A stretch of DNA of 64,000 bases from contig JALJCQ010000013.1 in the NCBI GenBank assembly GCA_023091665.1, positions 1,054,001 through 1,118,000 on the forward strand. The letters are read 5' to 3'. This document shows positions 20,515 to 30,300 of this stretch, one piece after another; positions within the stretch are counted from its first letter, which is position 1; every line of letters begins with the position of its first letter. Origin of the DNA: Pythium myriotylum. Its lineage: Eukaryota; Oomycota; Peronosporomycetes; Pythiales; Pythiaceae. Position numbers and translations under genes: made by a program. Under the pieces are notes generated by a model. That model was not told the origin of the DNA. It searched no databases and saw only the letters and a program-made list of their open reading frames with translations.

Positions 20515-22324
20515 TCAGTAAATTCGGCCATCGAGAAGAGAATTGAGTCTTTTACCGAATTGGACGAGCGAAAGTTGAATCATGAACAAAAGCCACGTGC
20601 AAAGTTTCAACTGGACAAGGCGCCATTGACGTTCGAGAACAAAGCCCACCATCCGCAACGGAGAGAACTGCAACTTTCGGTACAGGTACTGGTCTAACAT
20701 AATGAAAGAGGCCAGTTCGAGCAATGCGTATATCGCGACGTTGCTGATGGCGGAGTGAAGACTGTCTGGAGTCAGCTTGGCTAGCTGTCGATAGAACTCG
20801 ATGTTCGGAAGTCGGACAACGATCAGTAGATAGATCGCTGAGCATATGGCAAGTTCACATCAGAACGCATCCGCAAAAAAGAAAAAAAAAGCTGACTCAC
20901 GGACAGTATACGAATGGGATGATGACTTCAGTATACTCAATGAGGATGACGAACTCGACAATGTGCAGTAGCTGAAGAGTTCGCTCCACGTACTTCTGGC
21001 GTTCTTCACTACTTAGCGTTGCCATGAGTACCTCTTTCTCGCTCGTGGGTAGGGTATCTGGTATCTGGTCGGGACAGAAGTCAACGGACCCACGCCTCCA
21101 TCGACGCAATTGCGACCCAGTAGCTCGATTTCTTGAGTAGTATCTAGTCTCCAACGATGCATCTCCACCTGAAACAACTGGGACGGTTTGCGCTGGGAGT
21201 GGGATTACCGAACTTGGCGACAGCTTTGGTTGATGCTTTGTGATGGTTGGGCCGGCTATAACAGTTTCTTGCGTTTTCGAACGACTGCGGTTGTCTCGAT
21301 CAATTGCTGCATCCGCCTTCACCAAAAAGAGGATGTGATCGACAACTTCACCAACCTCAGCCGACGCGTGGGTTGTGTTGGAAGAGCTTTGCTGCCGTTC
21401 CCGTGAGGCCCTAAGAACTGGAGTGCGTAGCTCAATGATCCGGTTCACGGCGACGGTGATGTCATGGACCGAGAGAGCTGCTTGAACAGAATCCATCGCC
21501 ATGAGTAGTACGGTTGTCCTGACCGATGTCGTGCTTTGCATGCAGATGGAGACAAATAGCGCGTGGAAGATTTCAACATTGAATATGACTGCTTCAGGCT
21601 TGTAATCCTCAATAAACTTGCAAAACGGACTGATCGCGTTTTTCGCGCCAAGTTTGATGACCGGCAACAAAAGCGTGAACCAAGTCTGGGCAGACGAGTC
21701 GAGGTTCTGGAACACGAACTGATAGGCAGGATATATCAGCGTGAGCAAAAAGAGCAGGCTCACAACAATCTGGTAGCTCTGCAATTCCCTGCTCACATCC
21801 TTGTTCTGCCTCAGCTGCTTCCCCCAAGCAACGACGATGCATGCAGTCAGCACCACCATATACACAGGCGATACCACGATCATCATGAACGGAATTGGGA
21901 AACCGAGTTGAGATGCGATCAGTTGCGCTCCAAAAGCCGAGCAGACTGTCGTGACTAAAGACATGACCAGGATCTGCCGTAGCGAGGTCCTCAAATTCGG
22001 AATGAGCTGTCGGTACTGCTCTAACGCCGTGAATGCCATGACGAAGGTGACAATCGCAGATCGCAGTCGGAAGTTGTAGCTTCTAGTGAAGCCTACACTG
22101 AGTGGCTCCAGCGGAAGCAAATCGATCAGTGCGATACACGCAAGGCAAGGCATCGGCGTTGCGACCAACACCACTAAAACACACGGCAGCGATCGTTTGC
22201 GTCCGTATTCGTACAAACTGTGGAGTCTCTCGACGGAGTACTGGCCGTGGAGCTCGACCTGCATTCGCTCCCACTGGTGCACGAGCCACCGAACCACATC
22301 GCGGACGTCGCTGCACCTCGCCAT
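20515..22324 (-). CDS. Oomycete multipass transmembrane protein of unknown function
   Basis: Exon 1 is about 22324-20905 and exon 2 20837-20515, giving about 580 residues. The N-terminal half has about seven hydrophobic helices (CVLVVLVATPMPCLACIALI, SAIVTFVMAFTALEQ, IPFMMIVVSPVYMVVLTACI, IVVSLLFLLTLIYPAYQFVF). A polar loop of about 150 residues follows (QSSSNTTHASAEVGEVVD). Then come two C-terminal helices, one crossing the intron into AIYLLIVVRLPNIEFY, and the last being LCTWLLFMIQLSLVQF. This layout, with PVY and LPN motifs, matches large families of uncharacterised Phytophthora transmembrane proteins; no biochemical function is known to me. Oddity: the strong donor gtgagt at 20902 leaves exon 2 out of phase. 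Phase fits only with a weaker donor (gtccgt, 20904), so either that is used or there is a 1-base error. Confidence 0.66.
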
Positions 22325-22945
22325 GGCTAGTGCGGTCTCCTCAATCCCTCCTCCGCTTGCCCTGGCTGGCGGGGCTCTAGCCCTGCTTTCCTTTCAATCG
22401 CCACGGCAAGGAGCCTCCCCCAGGCGATCCTGGGCTATCCCTGTCGGAGATATTTTAGGGGGAGAGCGCGCTGAGATCTCCCCTTTCTGGCCGTGCTCTC
22501 GCCCGCACCGTCCACCTCTTGCGCTGCATTACTCGCTCCGTTCCCGAACTCGCGTGAGTGTGTGTGTGTGTGTGTGGGGGGGGGGGGGGGCGACCGGCTC
22601 GGGCTCGTTGGAGCCGTCGAGCCCACGAGTGCCTTTCGTTGACGGCGGCAGACCGGACGGCGCGAGAGCGCTCTCTCTCTTCATCCGATCTATTTGACCA
22701 TCACTCTCATCCCTCATCAGGAGCTCCGTGGCCACAAAAATGCCAGAACCAGCTGAGACCGAACTGACTCTTTCTCAGAACGCGGTGAAGTGAGCATTAC
22801 TTATGCCCGTAGAGTAGTATCGGTCGACGTGCCGTCTTTTGGCAAACGAGCCACCGTGACAGGTGAGGAGCACTGAATCTCTCTGAACAAAGGTGCCTCT
22901 TTTGCTGGAAGGCCGCCGCCCGCCGGCGGACACTCGCTCCTCCCA
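22325..22945. other. Divergent intergenic/promoter region with low-complexity tract
   Basis: About 620 bp lie between two divergent start codons. It contains a TG/G tract (listed separately) and pyrimidine-rich stretches. Frames across it are artefacts of the repeat. No gene supported. Confidence 0.45.
22558..22590 (+). repeat. (TG)n followed by poly-G (15 G) microsatellite
   Basis: An alternating TG run passes directly into fifteen consecutive G. The same compound layout, TG repeat then G run, recurs upstream of PG2 (36491-36529) and in inverted form at 50972-51034. Such tracts can form Z-DNA or G-rich structures and are length-unstable. Confidence 0.9.
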
Positions 22946-24898
22946 ATGGGACCGCTCATGGAACCGACCGCCGCCGACGCCTCCTCGCCCCGCGCGGGCC
23001 TCAAGCGGCGCGGCGGCGACGCGCTCGCGCTCGCGCTCGGGCTCGGACTCGCGGCCGACCGAGAGACCCAGCGCGCGCGCCTCGACGCCGCGCCCGAGAG
23101 CGCCTGGGCCACCGTGCCGCTCGTGGCCATGGAACTCGTCTTCTCGTTCGCGCTCGTCGACCTCACGGTCAAGATCCAGCCCATACTGATGCAGCACCAG
23201 CGCGCCGTGCTGCGCCGCGTCGACGACGCGTTCTCGCTCCGCCGATGGAGCGGCGTCTGCCGCGGCTGGCACGAGGCCATCGAGCAGCTCATCGCGCAGT
23301 TCCAGGACGGCACCGTGAGCCTCGACGTCGTGCTCAAGCACAGCGACGACCAAAAGCTCAAGCTTCTCGCGAAAATGGCGCAGCAGCGATCCATGGTCTT
23401 GGATCTGCGCGTCGGCATCTACCGCCACATCGACCAGCCGCTGAACCCGGCGCTCGCGCCTGTCGACTGGACCTCGATGCTCACGGGACTCACCAATCTG
23501 CAGCGACTCGACTTGTCCGGTATGAACTGCATCAAACGCGATGAAATGTGCGACGTTTTGGAAGCATCCTCGCTCTGCTGCCCAAAGTTGCGCGCGCTGG
23601 TGCTTCCTTTGCCGCACGGATGGACCCGACCAGCATGTCTCACGTATGAGCGCAGGATCTCGCCCGACTTGTACAAGCCTCTCCTCAACTCTCTTGCGAC
23701 GGCTCTCGAGCGTTGGCACAAGATCGGCGGTGCATCTGGCTCTACGCTTGAACAGCTTGTGTTCCCGTGCGCTGGTGACCACGCAGACGAGTTCATTTCC
23801 CTCGTGACGAAATTCGCTCCACGAATTCAACTGTTAGATGCCTGGAAACTCACTTACTTCAACGATGGGTGGGATGATGTGAGGTGTGATGAGCACTGGC
23901 ACTTGAAACAAGAGACATGGGCGGCCTTTTGTGCTGCGTGTGTGAACCTCCACGAATTTAACTGGGGTCTTGTGCCGTTCACGGACACTTTCATGTCCGC
24001 ATTCTCTTCTACCCGCAAGTGGCAGCTCAAGGAGCTCGCGTTCAATTTTACCAAGTGCTCTTCGCGCGGTTTCGAGGTTGTGACCGAGTTGCAAGCGCGT
24101 CTTCGTCGATCGCTTGGTATGGTCGACGCGACTCCGTCGACGGTGTCGAGCTTGAGTCTCTGCACGCTCGTACGGGCGCTCCCGCGCCTCGAGATCTTGC
24201 GTGTCAATCTGCAATCTGAAGGTGAGAAAAAGCTCGATGCGTACGACGACGACTTCCTCGTGGCCCTAGCCAAGTCGTGTCCCAACTTGAAGCGATTATA
24301 CATCGCCGGTGGAAGGGGCTACTCGAGTTCTCAGTCACTCGAGTCCATCTCAGATCGTGGATTGGCTGCATTGGGCGAGTTGGCGAAGTTGGAAGAAGTT
24401 GCGCTACGCCCACTGAGCACGATGAGTGAGAACGGTGTGACAAGTCTCCTCGGAAGCATCCGCCGCGGTGGTCAGTTCGAAGCTAAGCTCATGCTTCCTC
24501 CGCGCGCGCCGCTCACATTGTTCAAGCCGATGATTGCCAGCGTTGCTGCGCTGCTTTCTGCGGGAGGAAGCACACAGCCATTCGCAGTCCAGGTTGCTGT
24601 CCAAGAAACCAAGCAACGACCGCTGTACAACCCAGAACAGCTTATGAACCGTTCTCAATCCGGACCACTGCGTCAATTGGTCGAGTCTCTTCGCGAGGTA
24701 CAAGCGGAACTACTCAACACTCGCTCGCGACTGCGCTTCCAGGCGTTCGTGGACGAGCACACGCGCAAACTGACCCAGATCAATGTGTTCACGAGCGACT
24801 GGAAGCGGCGAGACGAGATCGGCGCTCTTTTCTGGCGGAACGAGATTGTATATGATGAAGAAGCGAAAGACACATTCGAGTGGATTGTCACCAACTAA
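22946..24898 (+). CDS. F-box/LRR-like protein
   Basis: This is a single exon of 650 residues. After an Ala/Arg-rich disordered start, residues ~50-120 (VPLVAMELVFSFALVDL ... RRWSGVCRGWHEAIEQLI) have the V-C-R-x-W signature of an F-box-like segment. From ~180 onward there are irregular leucine-rich repeats (LTNLQRLDLSGMNCI, CPKLRALVLPLP, LPRLEILRVNLQ, CPNLKRLYIAGG, GLAALGELAKLEEVALRPL). The C-terminal ~100 residues are helical, with a coiled coil (LRQLVESLREVQAELLNTRS). F-box/LRR proteins recruit substrates to SCF ubiquitin ligases; the F-box is weak, so that role is inference. An in-frame downstream Met at 23129 (MELVF) is an alternative start. The first 200 bp are very GC-rich compared with the neighbours. 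Confidence 0.65.
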   Translation: MGPLMEPTAADASSPRAGLKRRGGDALALALGLGLAADRETQRARLDAAPESAWATVPLVAMELVFSFALVDLTVKIQPILMQHQRAVLRRVDDAFSLRRWSGVCRGWHEAIEQLIAQFQDGTVSLDVVLKHSDDQKLKLLAKMAQQRSMVLDLRVGIYRHIDQPLNPALAPVDWTSMLTGLTNLQRLDLSGMNCIKRDEMCDVLEASSLCCPKLRALVLPLPHGWTRPACLTYERRISPDLYKPLLNSLATALERWHKIGGASGSTLEQLVFPCAGDHADEFISLVTKFAPRIQLLDAWKLTYFNDGWDDVRCDEHWHLKQETWAAFCAACVNLHEFNWGLVPFTDTFMSAFSSTRKWQLKELAFNFTKCSSRGFEVVTELQARLRRSLGMVDATPSTVSSLSLCTLVRALPRLEILRVNLQSEGEKKLDAYDDDFLVALAKSCPNLKRLYIAGGRGYSSSQSLESISDRGLAALGELAKLEEVALRPLSTMSENGVTSLLGSIRRGGQFEAKLMLPPRAPLTLFKPMIASVAALLSAGGSTQPFAVQVAVQETKQRPLYNPEQLMNRSQSGPLRQLVESLREVQAELLNTRSRLRFQAFVDEHTRKLTQINVFTSDWKRRDEIGALFWRNEIVYDEEAKDTFEWIVTN

Positions 24899-25696
24899 TA
24901 CGAGCTCTGCTATTGGTGTTGGTGGCAAACACTGGTGTGACACATCCACAGTGGATACAAGAAAGATAAAAACGCACACATCCGTTTGGGGATGTGTATC
25001 TAGAGATAGTAAACGTCGACGAGCCCTGCACTGCACCGCACATTTAGAGAAAAAAGACGCAATTCGACGAGGGCAAGAGCGAGCTCGAGCAGTCAAAGTG
25101 CAAACTCGATTGGTTTGCATTTCTTACTGCCGGCCGCACCAAATTTTGATAATCCTACTGCCACTGGCATTTTTAGTTGTCTGTGTTATTGCATGTCCAC
25201 TGTGGTCATTTCTCCACGAATCAGTCCATACCTTGCCCGCAATACGATTGTCTCAATTCTCGCAACATCAATGCACCAAGACGGCGTTCGCATTGTTTCC
25301 CGGGAAGATTGTTGAAGTGGCTTTGCCTAAACACAGACCAAGTTGACAAATCCTTTTATCGAAATCTGCTATACAAAAACTCAATTTTCGAGCATATGCG
25401 ACATGCTCCCATTCGATTATCACGGAGCGACGATTTGTATTTTAACTACCGCTCCTGAGCAGGTCCACGCGATTGGCAAGGCACCGATCTCAATCCACCG
25501 CCGCACCGGCTCTGCTGTGAATTGGAGATGACACAGACCTCTCCGGGTTTCTGTGTCTCGGGGATCTCTCACTCGACTAAAACTCAAAAATGTTACCTGC
25601 GATTTGCGGAGAACGGAATCCTGGTCTCAGATCGAGGCTCACTTTGCAATTTGCACCTTTCTCCACAATTCGCCTTCTCTTTCGTGCCTTTTAACG
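24899..25696 (+). other. Intergenic region upstream of the amino-acid permease
   Basis: About 800 bp. Apart from the core promoter listed separately, I see no gene; the short frames lack motifs. The 3' UTR of the F-box/LRR gene occupies the left part. Confidence 0.4.
25637..25654 (+). promoter_or_regulatory. Oomycete-type Inr+FPR core promoter of the permease gene
   Basis: GCTCACTTTGCAATTTGC closely matches the published oomycete core promoter consensus (an initiator YCAYTYY joined to a flanking promoter region, overall GCTCATTYYNCAWTTT). It lies 43-60 bp upstream of the chosen ATG (25697) and downstream of the more distal in-frame start. This argues that transcription begins here and that 25697 is the real start. 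Confidence 0.65.
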
Positions 25697-27223
25697 ATGA
25701 CGAAGAGCAGCAGTTGGTTCACGCTCGAAGACTGCAAGATGGCCTTCAACCTCTTTTGCTGCGTCTACGGTGTCGGCACGCTCGGCATGCCGGGCAATTT
25801 CTCACGCGCCGGCCCGGCTATCGCGATTATCGCGATGCTCTTCATGGCCTTTGCCAACGTCTACTCGTCTATTGTCTGCTCGAAAGTCATGCTCAAGGCG
25901 CCGCGGTCAGTCAAGACGTTTGGTGACCTCGGCGAGTGGTGCATGGGCAAGCCAGGTCGCTGGATCATCGTGTTCTTCCATACCGCCGTCTGTGTGCTTA
26001 TCCCGTGCCTCTACCTCGTGCTTGGCGGTACATTTTTACCAAGCCTATTCCCTGGCACGTTTTCGGATGAAGTTTGGATTATCTTCATGGCCGTCAGTCT
26101 AATGCCGATCTGCTTGATCCCGACGATGAAGGAAGGCGCTGGTATCGCACTGGCCGGCTGCCTCGGTACAATTGCTGCTGACGTCATCGGTATCGCGATC
26201 CTCTTGCGCGGGATGAAGGGCCACCCGTCCGTGCCCAAGCCTGACATCTCTTTCGACCAGATTGCAATGACGTTTGGCAACCTTTCGCTAGCGTACGGTG
26301 CAGGCATTGTCATTCCTGCCCTCCAACGCCAACACAGTGAACCAGAGCGTATGCCACGAGTGATCTGCGTGACGCTCACTATGGTTTCAATATTCTTCAT
26401 CACGCTTGCTAGCACAGGCTACTCGGCGATCGGCTGCCAGATTTCGCAGAACCTGCTCTTCAGCGTGTTTCCAGACCCGACCACAGGACTTGCGAAGCTC
26501 GGCTTCTCGCCCAACAAAGGGTGGGCAGTTCTCGCGTATTTATTCATGCAGCTCCACATCACGGTCGCTTTTGCGGTGATTCTCCACCCAGCACTTTACA
26601 TGTTTGAGCGAACGCTGCTGGGAATGCACAAGCGCCATCAGGATACGGCGCAGGAAATTCAAGACATTGAGTCCGCAGCTGATTACGTCGTCGCCGATAC
26701 ACCAGTGGCGGTCAAGGCTGACGATCGAACTGCATCAAATCTCGGCGGTGAACACAAGCCTCGCATTTCCAAGACTGGCTCGGTGGTCTCGATGCTTGAT
26801 ATCACGCGGGAGATCGACGACGAAGAGGACGAGCTTGCCGAGTACCGCGGCCACGAGCACAAGTACATCCCCATGCGTATCATCCTGATCGCTCTGATGA
26901 CAGCTCTCTCGATTGCTCTCAAGGACCACTTCAGCGATCTCGCCGATTTTGTCGGCGCATCCGCCATTTCTGTGAGCTGCATGATCATGCCGGTTGTTTT
27001 TTACTTCAAGAAGCTGTGGACGACGTTGCCCATATGGGAGAAGGCTTTTGGGTCGCTCGTCATCGCTGTCTGCACCGTGCTCGGTGTCTACGTGACGATC
27101 CAGACGGGCAAAGCTCTCTTCAAGGATGCGACGCCAAAGCCGGGAGACCCGGTCTTTGAGTTCTGTCACGAAGAGTTCAAGTATGAGCTATATTATAACG
27201 CCACCAAAGCCCATAGCGGCTAG
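25697..27223 (+). CDS. Amino acid/auxin permease family (AAAP, SLC36/38-like) transporter
   Basis: This is a single exon of 508 residues. The start at 25697 (MTKSSSWFTLEDCKM) is preferred because the Inr+FPR promoter is just upstream; an open frame extends 144 bp further 5'. There are about 11 hydrophobic segments. TM1 carries NLFCCVYGVGTLGMPGNF, the AAAP substrate/ion-binding G-x-G-x-L-G-x-P motif. Later come LYLVLGGTFLPSLFPG, LSLAYGAGIVIPALQ and QLHITVAFAVILHPALYM. A charged cytosolic loop between about TM8 and TM9 has acidic and phosphorylatable stretches (EIDDEEDELAEYRGHEH). These proteins move neutral or cationic amino acids by proton or sodium coupling at plasma or vacuolar membranes; the substrate cannot be told. 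Confidence 0.92.
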   Translation: MTKSSSWFTLEDCKMAFNLFCCVYGVGTLGMPGNFSRAGPAIAIIAMLFMAFANVYSSIVCSKVMLKAPRSVKTFGDLGEWCMGKPGRWIIVFFHTAVCVLIPCLYLVLGGTFLPSLFPGTFSDEVWIIFMAVSLMPICLIPTMKEGAGIALAGCLGTIAADVIGIAILLRGMKGHPSVPKPDISFDQIAMTFGNLSLAYGAGIVIPALQRQHSEPERMPRVICVTLTMVSIFFITLASTGYSAIGCQISQNLLFSVFPDPTTGLAKLGFSPNKGWAVLAYLFMQLHITVAFAVILHPALYMFERTLLGMHKRHQDTAQEIQDIESAADYVVADTPVAVKADDRTASNLGGEHKPRISKTGSVVSMLDITREIDDEEDELAEYRGHEHKYIPMRIILIALMTALSIALKDHFSDLADFVGASAISVSCMIMPVVFYFKKLWTTLPIWEKAFGSLVIAVCTVLGVYVTIQTGKALFKDATPKPGDPVFEFCHEEFKYELYYNATKAHSG

Positions 27224-27303
27224 AAGTCTGCGCTTTCCCTGTCCACTCGATTAACTCCGCCTTAAAACACGTAATTGGACTGAATTTCTTGGCCAGGCAA
27301 TCC

Positions 27304-30300
27304 TTAGGGCTGACTCGTGTGGTCCGTGTCTGTCAGAGCAAGCAGCTCATTCGTGGATCGGCGGTTGAACGAGCTTCGTCGCATCATCTTACTCGTCATC
27401 GGCGCCTCGATCCACTGCGATCGCACTTGCTGCTGAGCATAACACTCATGCCAGTGCCTCAGCTGAGAAAACTGGAGATGGGCTTCCGGAATCGATGTCT
27501 CCTCTTCACTCTTCGATTGTGGCAGGTTCTCATCCAGCATTCGTGGCGAGTCTATCGCGTGACAATCCTCCTCTGTGACGTGGGCGAGACGTGCATTATT
27601 GGGTTCCACCGTCCGTGTAATGAGATTGAAAAACAGTGTGAGGACTTCGTCGCTCTTTGTCAGCTCAGTCTGCAGGCGCATGGCGTATCCAGTAGCACCG
27701 CGCTTTCTCGCCAGAAGCTGCTGGACGTGGTTGTACAGTGAAAGATTATGCTCTTCCTCGTCGAGAAGCACACACGAAACCTCGATCTCGTTCTCTTCGT
27801 CGTTTGTCTCCTCATTCTCCTCCTCCTGTCCCTCATCAACTGCAGATGCCGAAGTCCGGGAATCTTCCATCGTACCCGTCGATTGTCTATGTTCCAATGG
27901 CGTTGCAGGCTTCGCAGGTACTACAGGTGGTGCGCCGAGTCCCGCCAGTAACATCTCCGGCTTGAGGTAACCTTCGCCTATTAATTCTTTCAGCTTCTCA
28001 TTTTCGACACCGTCCGCTTTGAGAAGCAGATGCAGCGGAGTCACCCCACTGGACGCAGATGATACAGTCGACATTTGGATAAAGTTGGCCCCGTGTTCGA
28101 GTAGTATCTTGATGATCTCCATGTTTCCCATGCCACAAGCCAAATGGAGGGGAGTGAACCCGTCCCCGGAGCGTCGCACGTTCACATTGGTGTGATCAGT
28201 GCTACTCACGAGCGTGCGCACCACTTCGATGTCCTCGTACATTACCGCGAAGTGTAAAGCCGCAGCCTGCTTCCGGCCAGAAGGTCTGCTCTCCCCACCT
28301 GATCTACCTGATGTGAGACTGCCATCACCGCTTTGCTCGTGACTGAAGCCGTCATGGAGGGGCAGATTAACACGAACATTCGCTTGGGCATTGACAAGGC
28401 GGCTGACAACATCTGCAGATCGTCTGGCAGCACAAGCGAGAGCAAGTAATGGAAGATCACTTCCCTCAGGCTGGAGTGCAATACCGGGAATGCCTAGTAG
28501 CATGCGGGAGAGATCATCGCTAGTCTGGACGGCGTAGTGAAGTGCTGAGAACGCGCTCTCCACACGGAGTGTGTATCGCTTTGATTCGGCTGTGAGAGGC
28601 GTAACCGACTTGACTTTGAGCTGGTGGCGCTCGAGGCTCTCGAGATGCGAACCATCCGGAAGGATCACATGATATTTGTGCGTGAGTGACCTTGTGGATA
28701 TATGGGCATGCGAGATATATAGCAAGTCATCCGTTGTGAGTTCAATGACTCTTCCTTCTGCGATCGGTGACAGCGTGTCGATCAGCGTCGGTTCGTGGAC
28801 GAAGTTGAAAGCTAACTGTAGACTTGGTGAAGAGAGCAGCACCGCGATCACAGGTTTATTGCTCCCGTCTACGTCCGTTTTCACTGCAAGGTGGAGTCCG
28901 GTGAGTTGCTTCGCAGTGCGAGTTTCCAGCGAGACTTTGTGACATTTAACAAGAAACTCGAGAATGATCGCTCGTATCTCTCCATTTCGATGAAGCTTCG
29001 CGTTCATTTCATCTGGGAGACACAACAGACTTGCGTTCTCGTGGCTGCAGGCCCCACACGTGAGATGCCAAGGAAGGAATCCGTCTGGAAACTCCGACTT
29101 CGTCCCCAGTACTTGACCGATTGTCGCGAGGGTTCGAACTAGCGCAGGCGGCGCTGTGACATCAACCAAGCCACGCTCCAGCAGCGCGTCCACTTCCACG
29201 GCAGCCTTCTCAATCGGTGTCTTGTACTTGCGAGAGTCGGTATAGATCCCCAAGACGAGTTCATGCTTTGGCGTCGCGGACAGTAGTGCACTGACCACCT
29301 GAACGGCTTGCTCAGCAGTCGCAAAGAAGCCCAAGCACGCGTAGTGGAGAGGGAGCATGCCGAACGAGTCTCGAACATTCGGATTCGCGCCTTTTTCGAG
29401 CAGGTACAACACAGCCTCGGCATGGCCGTACAGTAGCGCGAGATGGAGAGGCGTTTGACCGAGACGGTTGCAGGCACCGAGATCTGCGCTGTGATTCTCC
29501 ACAAGATCAATTACACGCTTCGTCAGCGAGTGTGGGTTGTGGTGAGTAGATTTGTACCGAAAACACACGTCCAAACTGCGGATACGCATGCGTACGACAG
29601 ACTGCGAGAGCAACGCGTGGAGCACAAAGTCTCCCTGAGCGTTCGAGATATTGACATCCAGTCTTTCGCTCAAAAGTCTATCAAATACGTCCGCGTCTGG
29701 AACACCTTCTTCCATGTCGAGCTCGATCAGTGCATCCAGCGGCAGCACCAACTTCGTACCGATCGTGGAGCTGTGGATGCGTGATATTAAGGTAGCTAGG
29801 TCGCCGTGGATAGGGGATACGAGCGCACACATCCACACCGAAATATCTCGACCATCGTTTGTGATCGCATCAACATTCGCGCCAGCGGCAAGGAAACTTT
29901 TGACGAGGTGTTTGTTCTTCAGGAGTAGCGCAAGCATGAGTGGAGTTGTCCCGTCCAAGGAAGTGGGGGTGTCTGGGGATGCCCCGGCATCCAACAGTGC
30001 CTGTGCGATATCGTTCAGACCGATTTGAGTGGACAGCAATAAGGCAGGAACGTGACGATAGTCAAAACGTGGAAGCGTAAACGCCGCGTCCAATAGATCG
30101 CTCGCCCAACGAGCTTTGTACTCGAGCTTCTGGCTTTGGATGCTAACAATATCGATAGTGGGACCGGCATCTTGCTTCATGTTCTTGTTTCCGGTAGCGA
30201 CAGTTACTGCTGCCGAAGTTTGCTCGTAAAGATCGAGCAACTCTTGTCGTCTCGAGACAGCCTGCGCCTGCTTTAAGTTACCTCGCCTGATGAAGATGTG

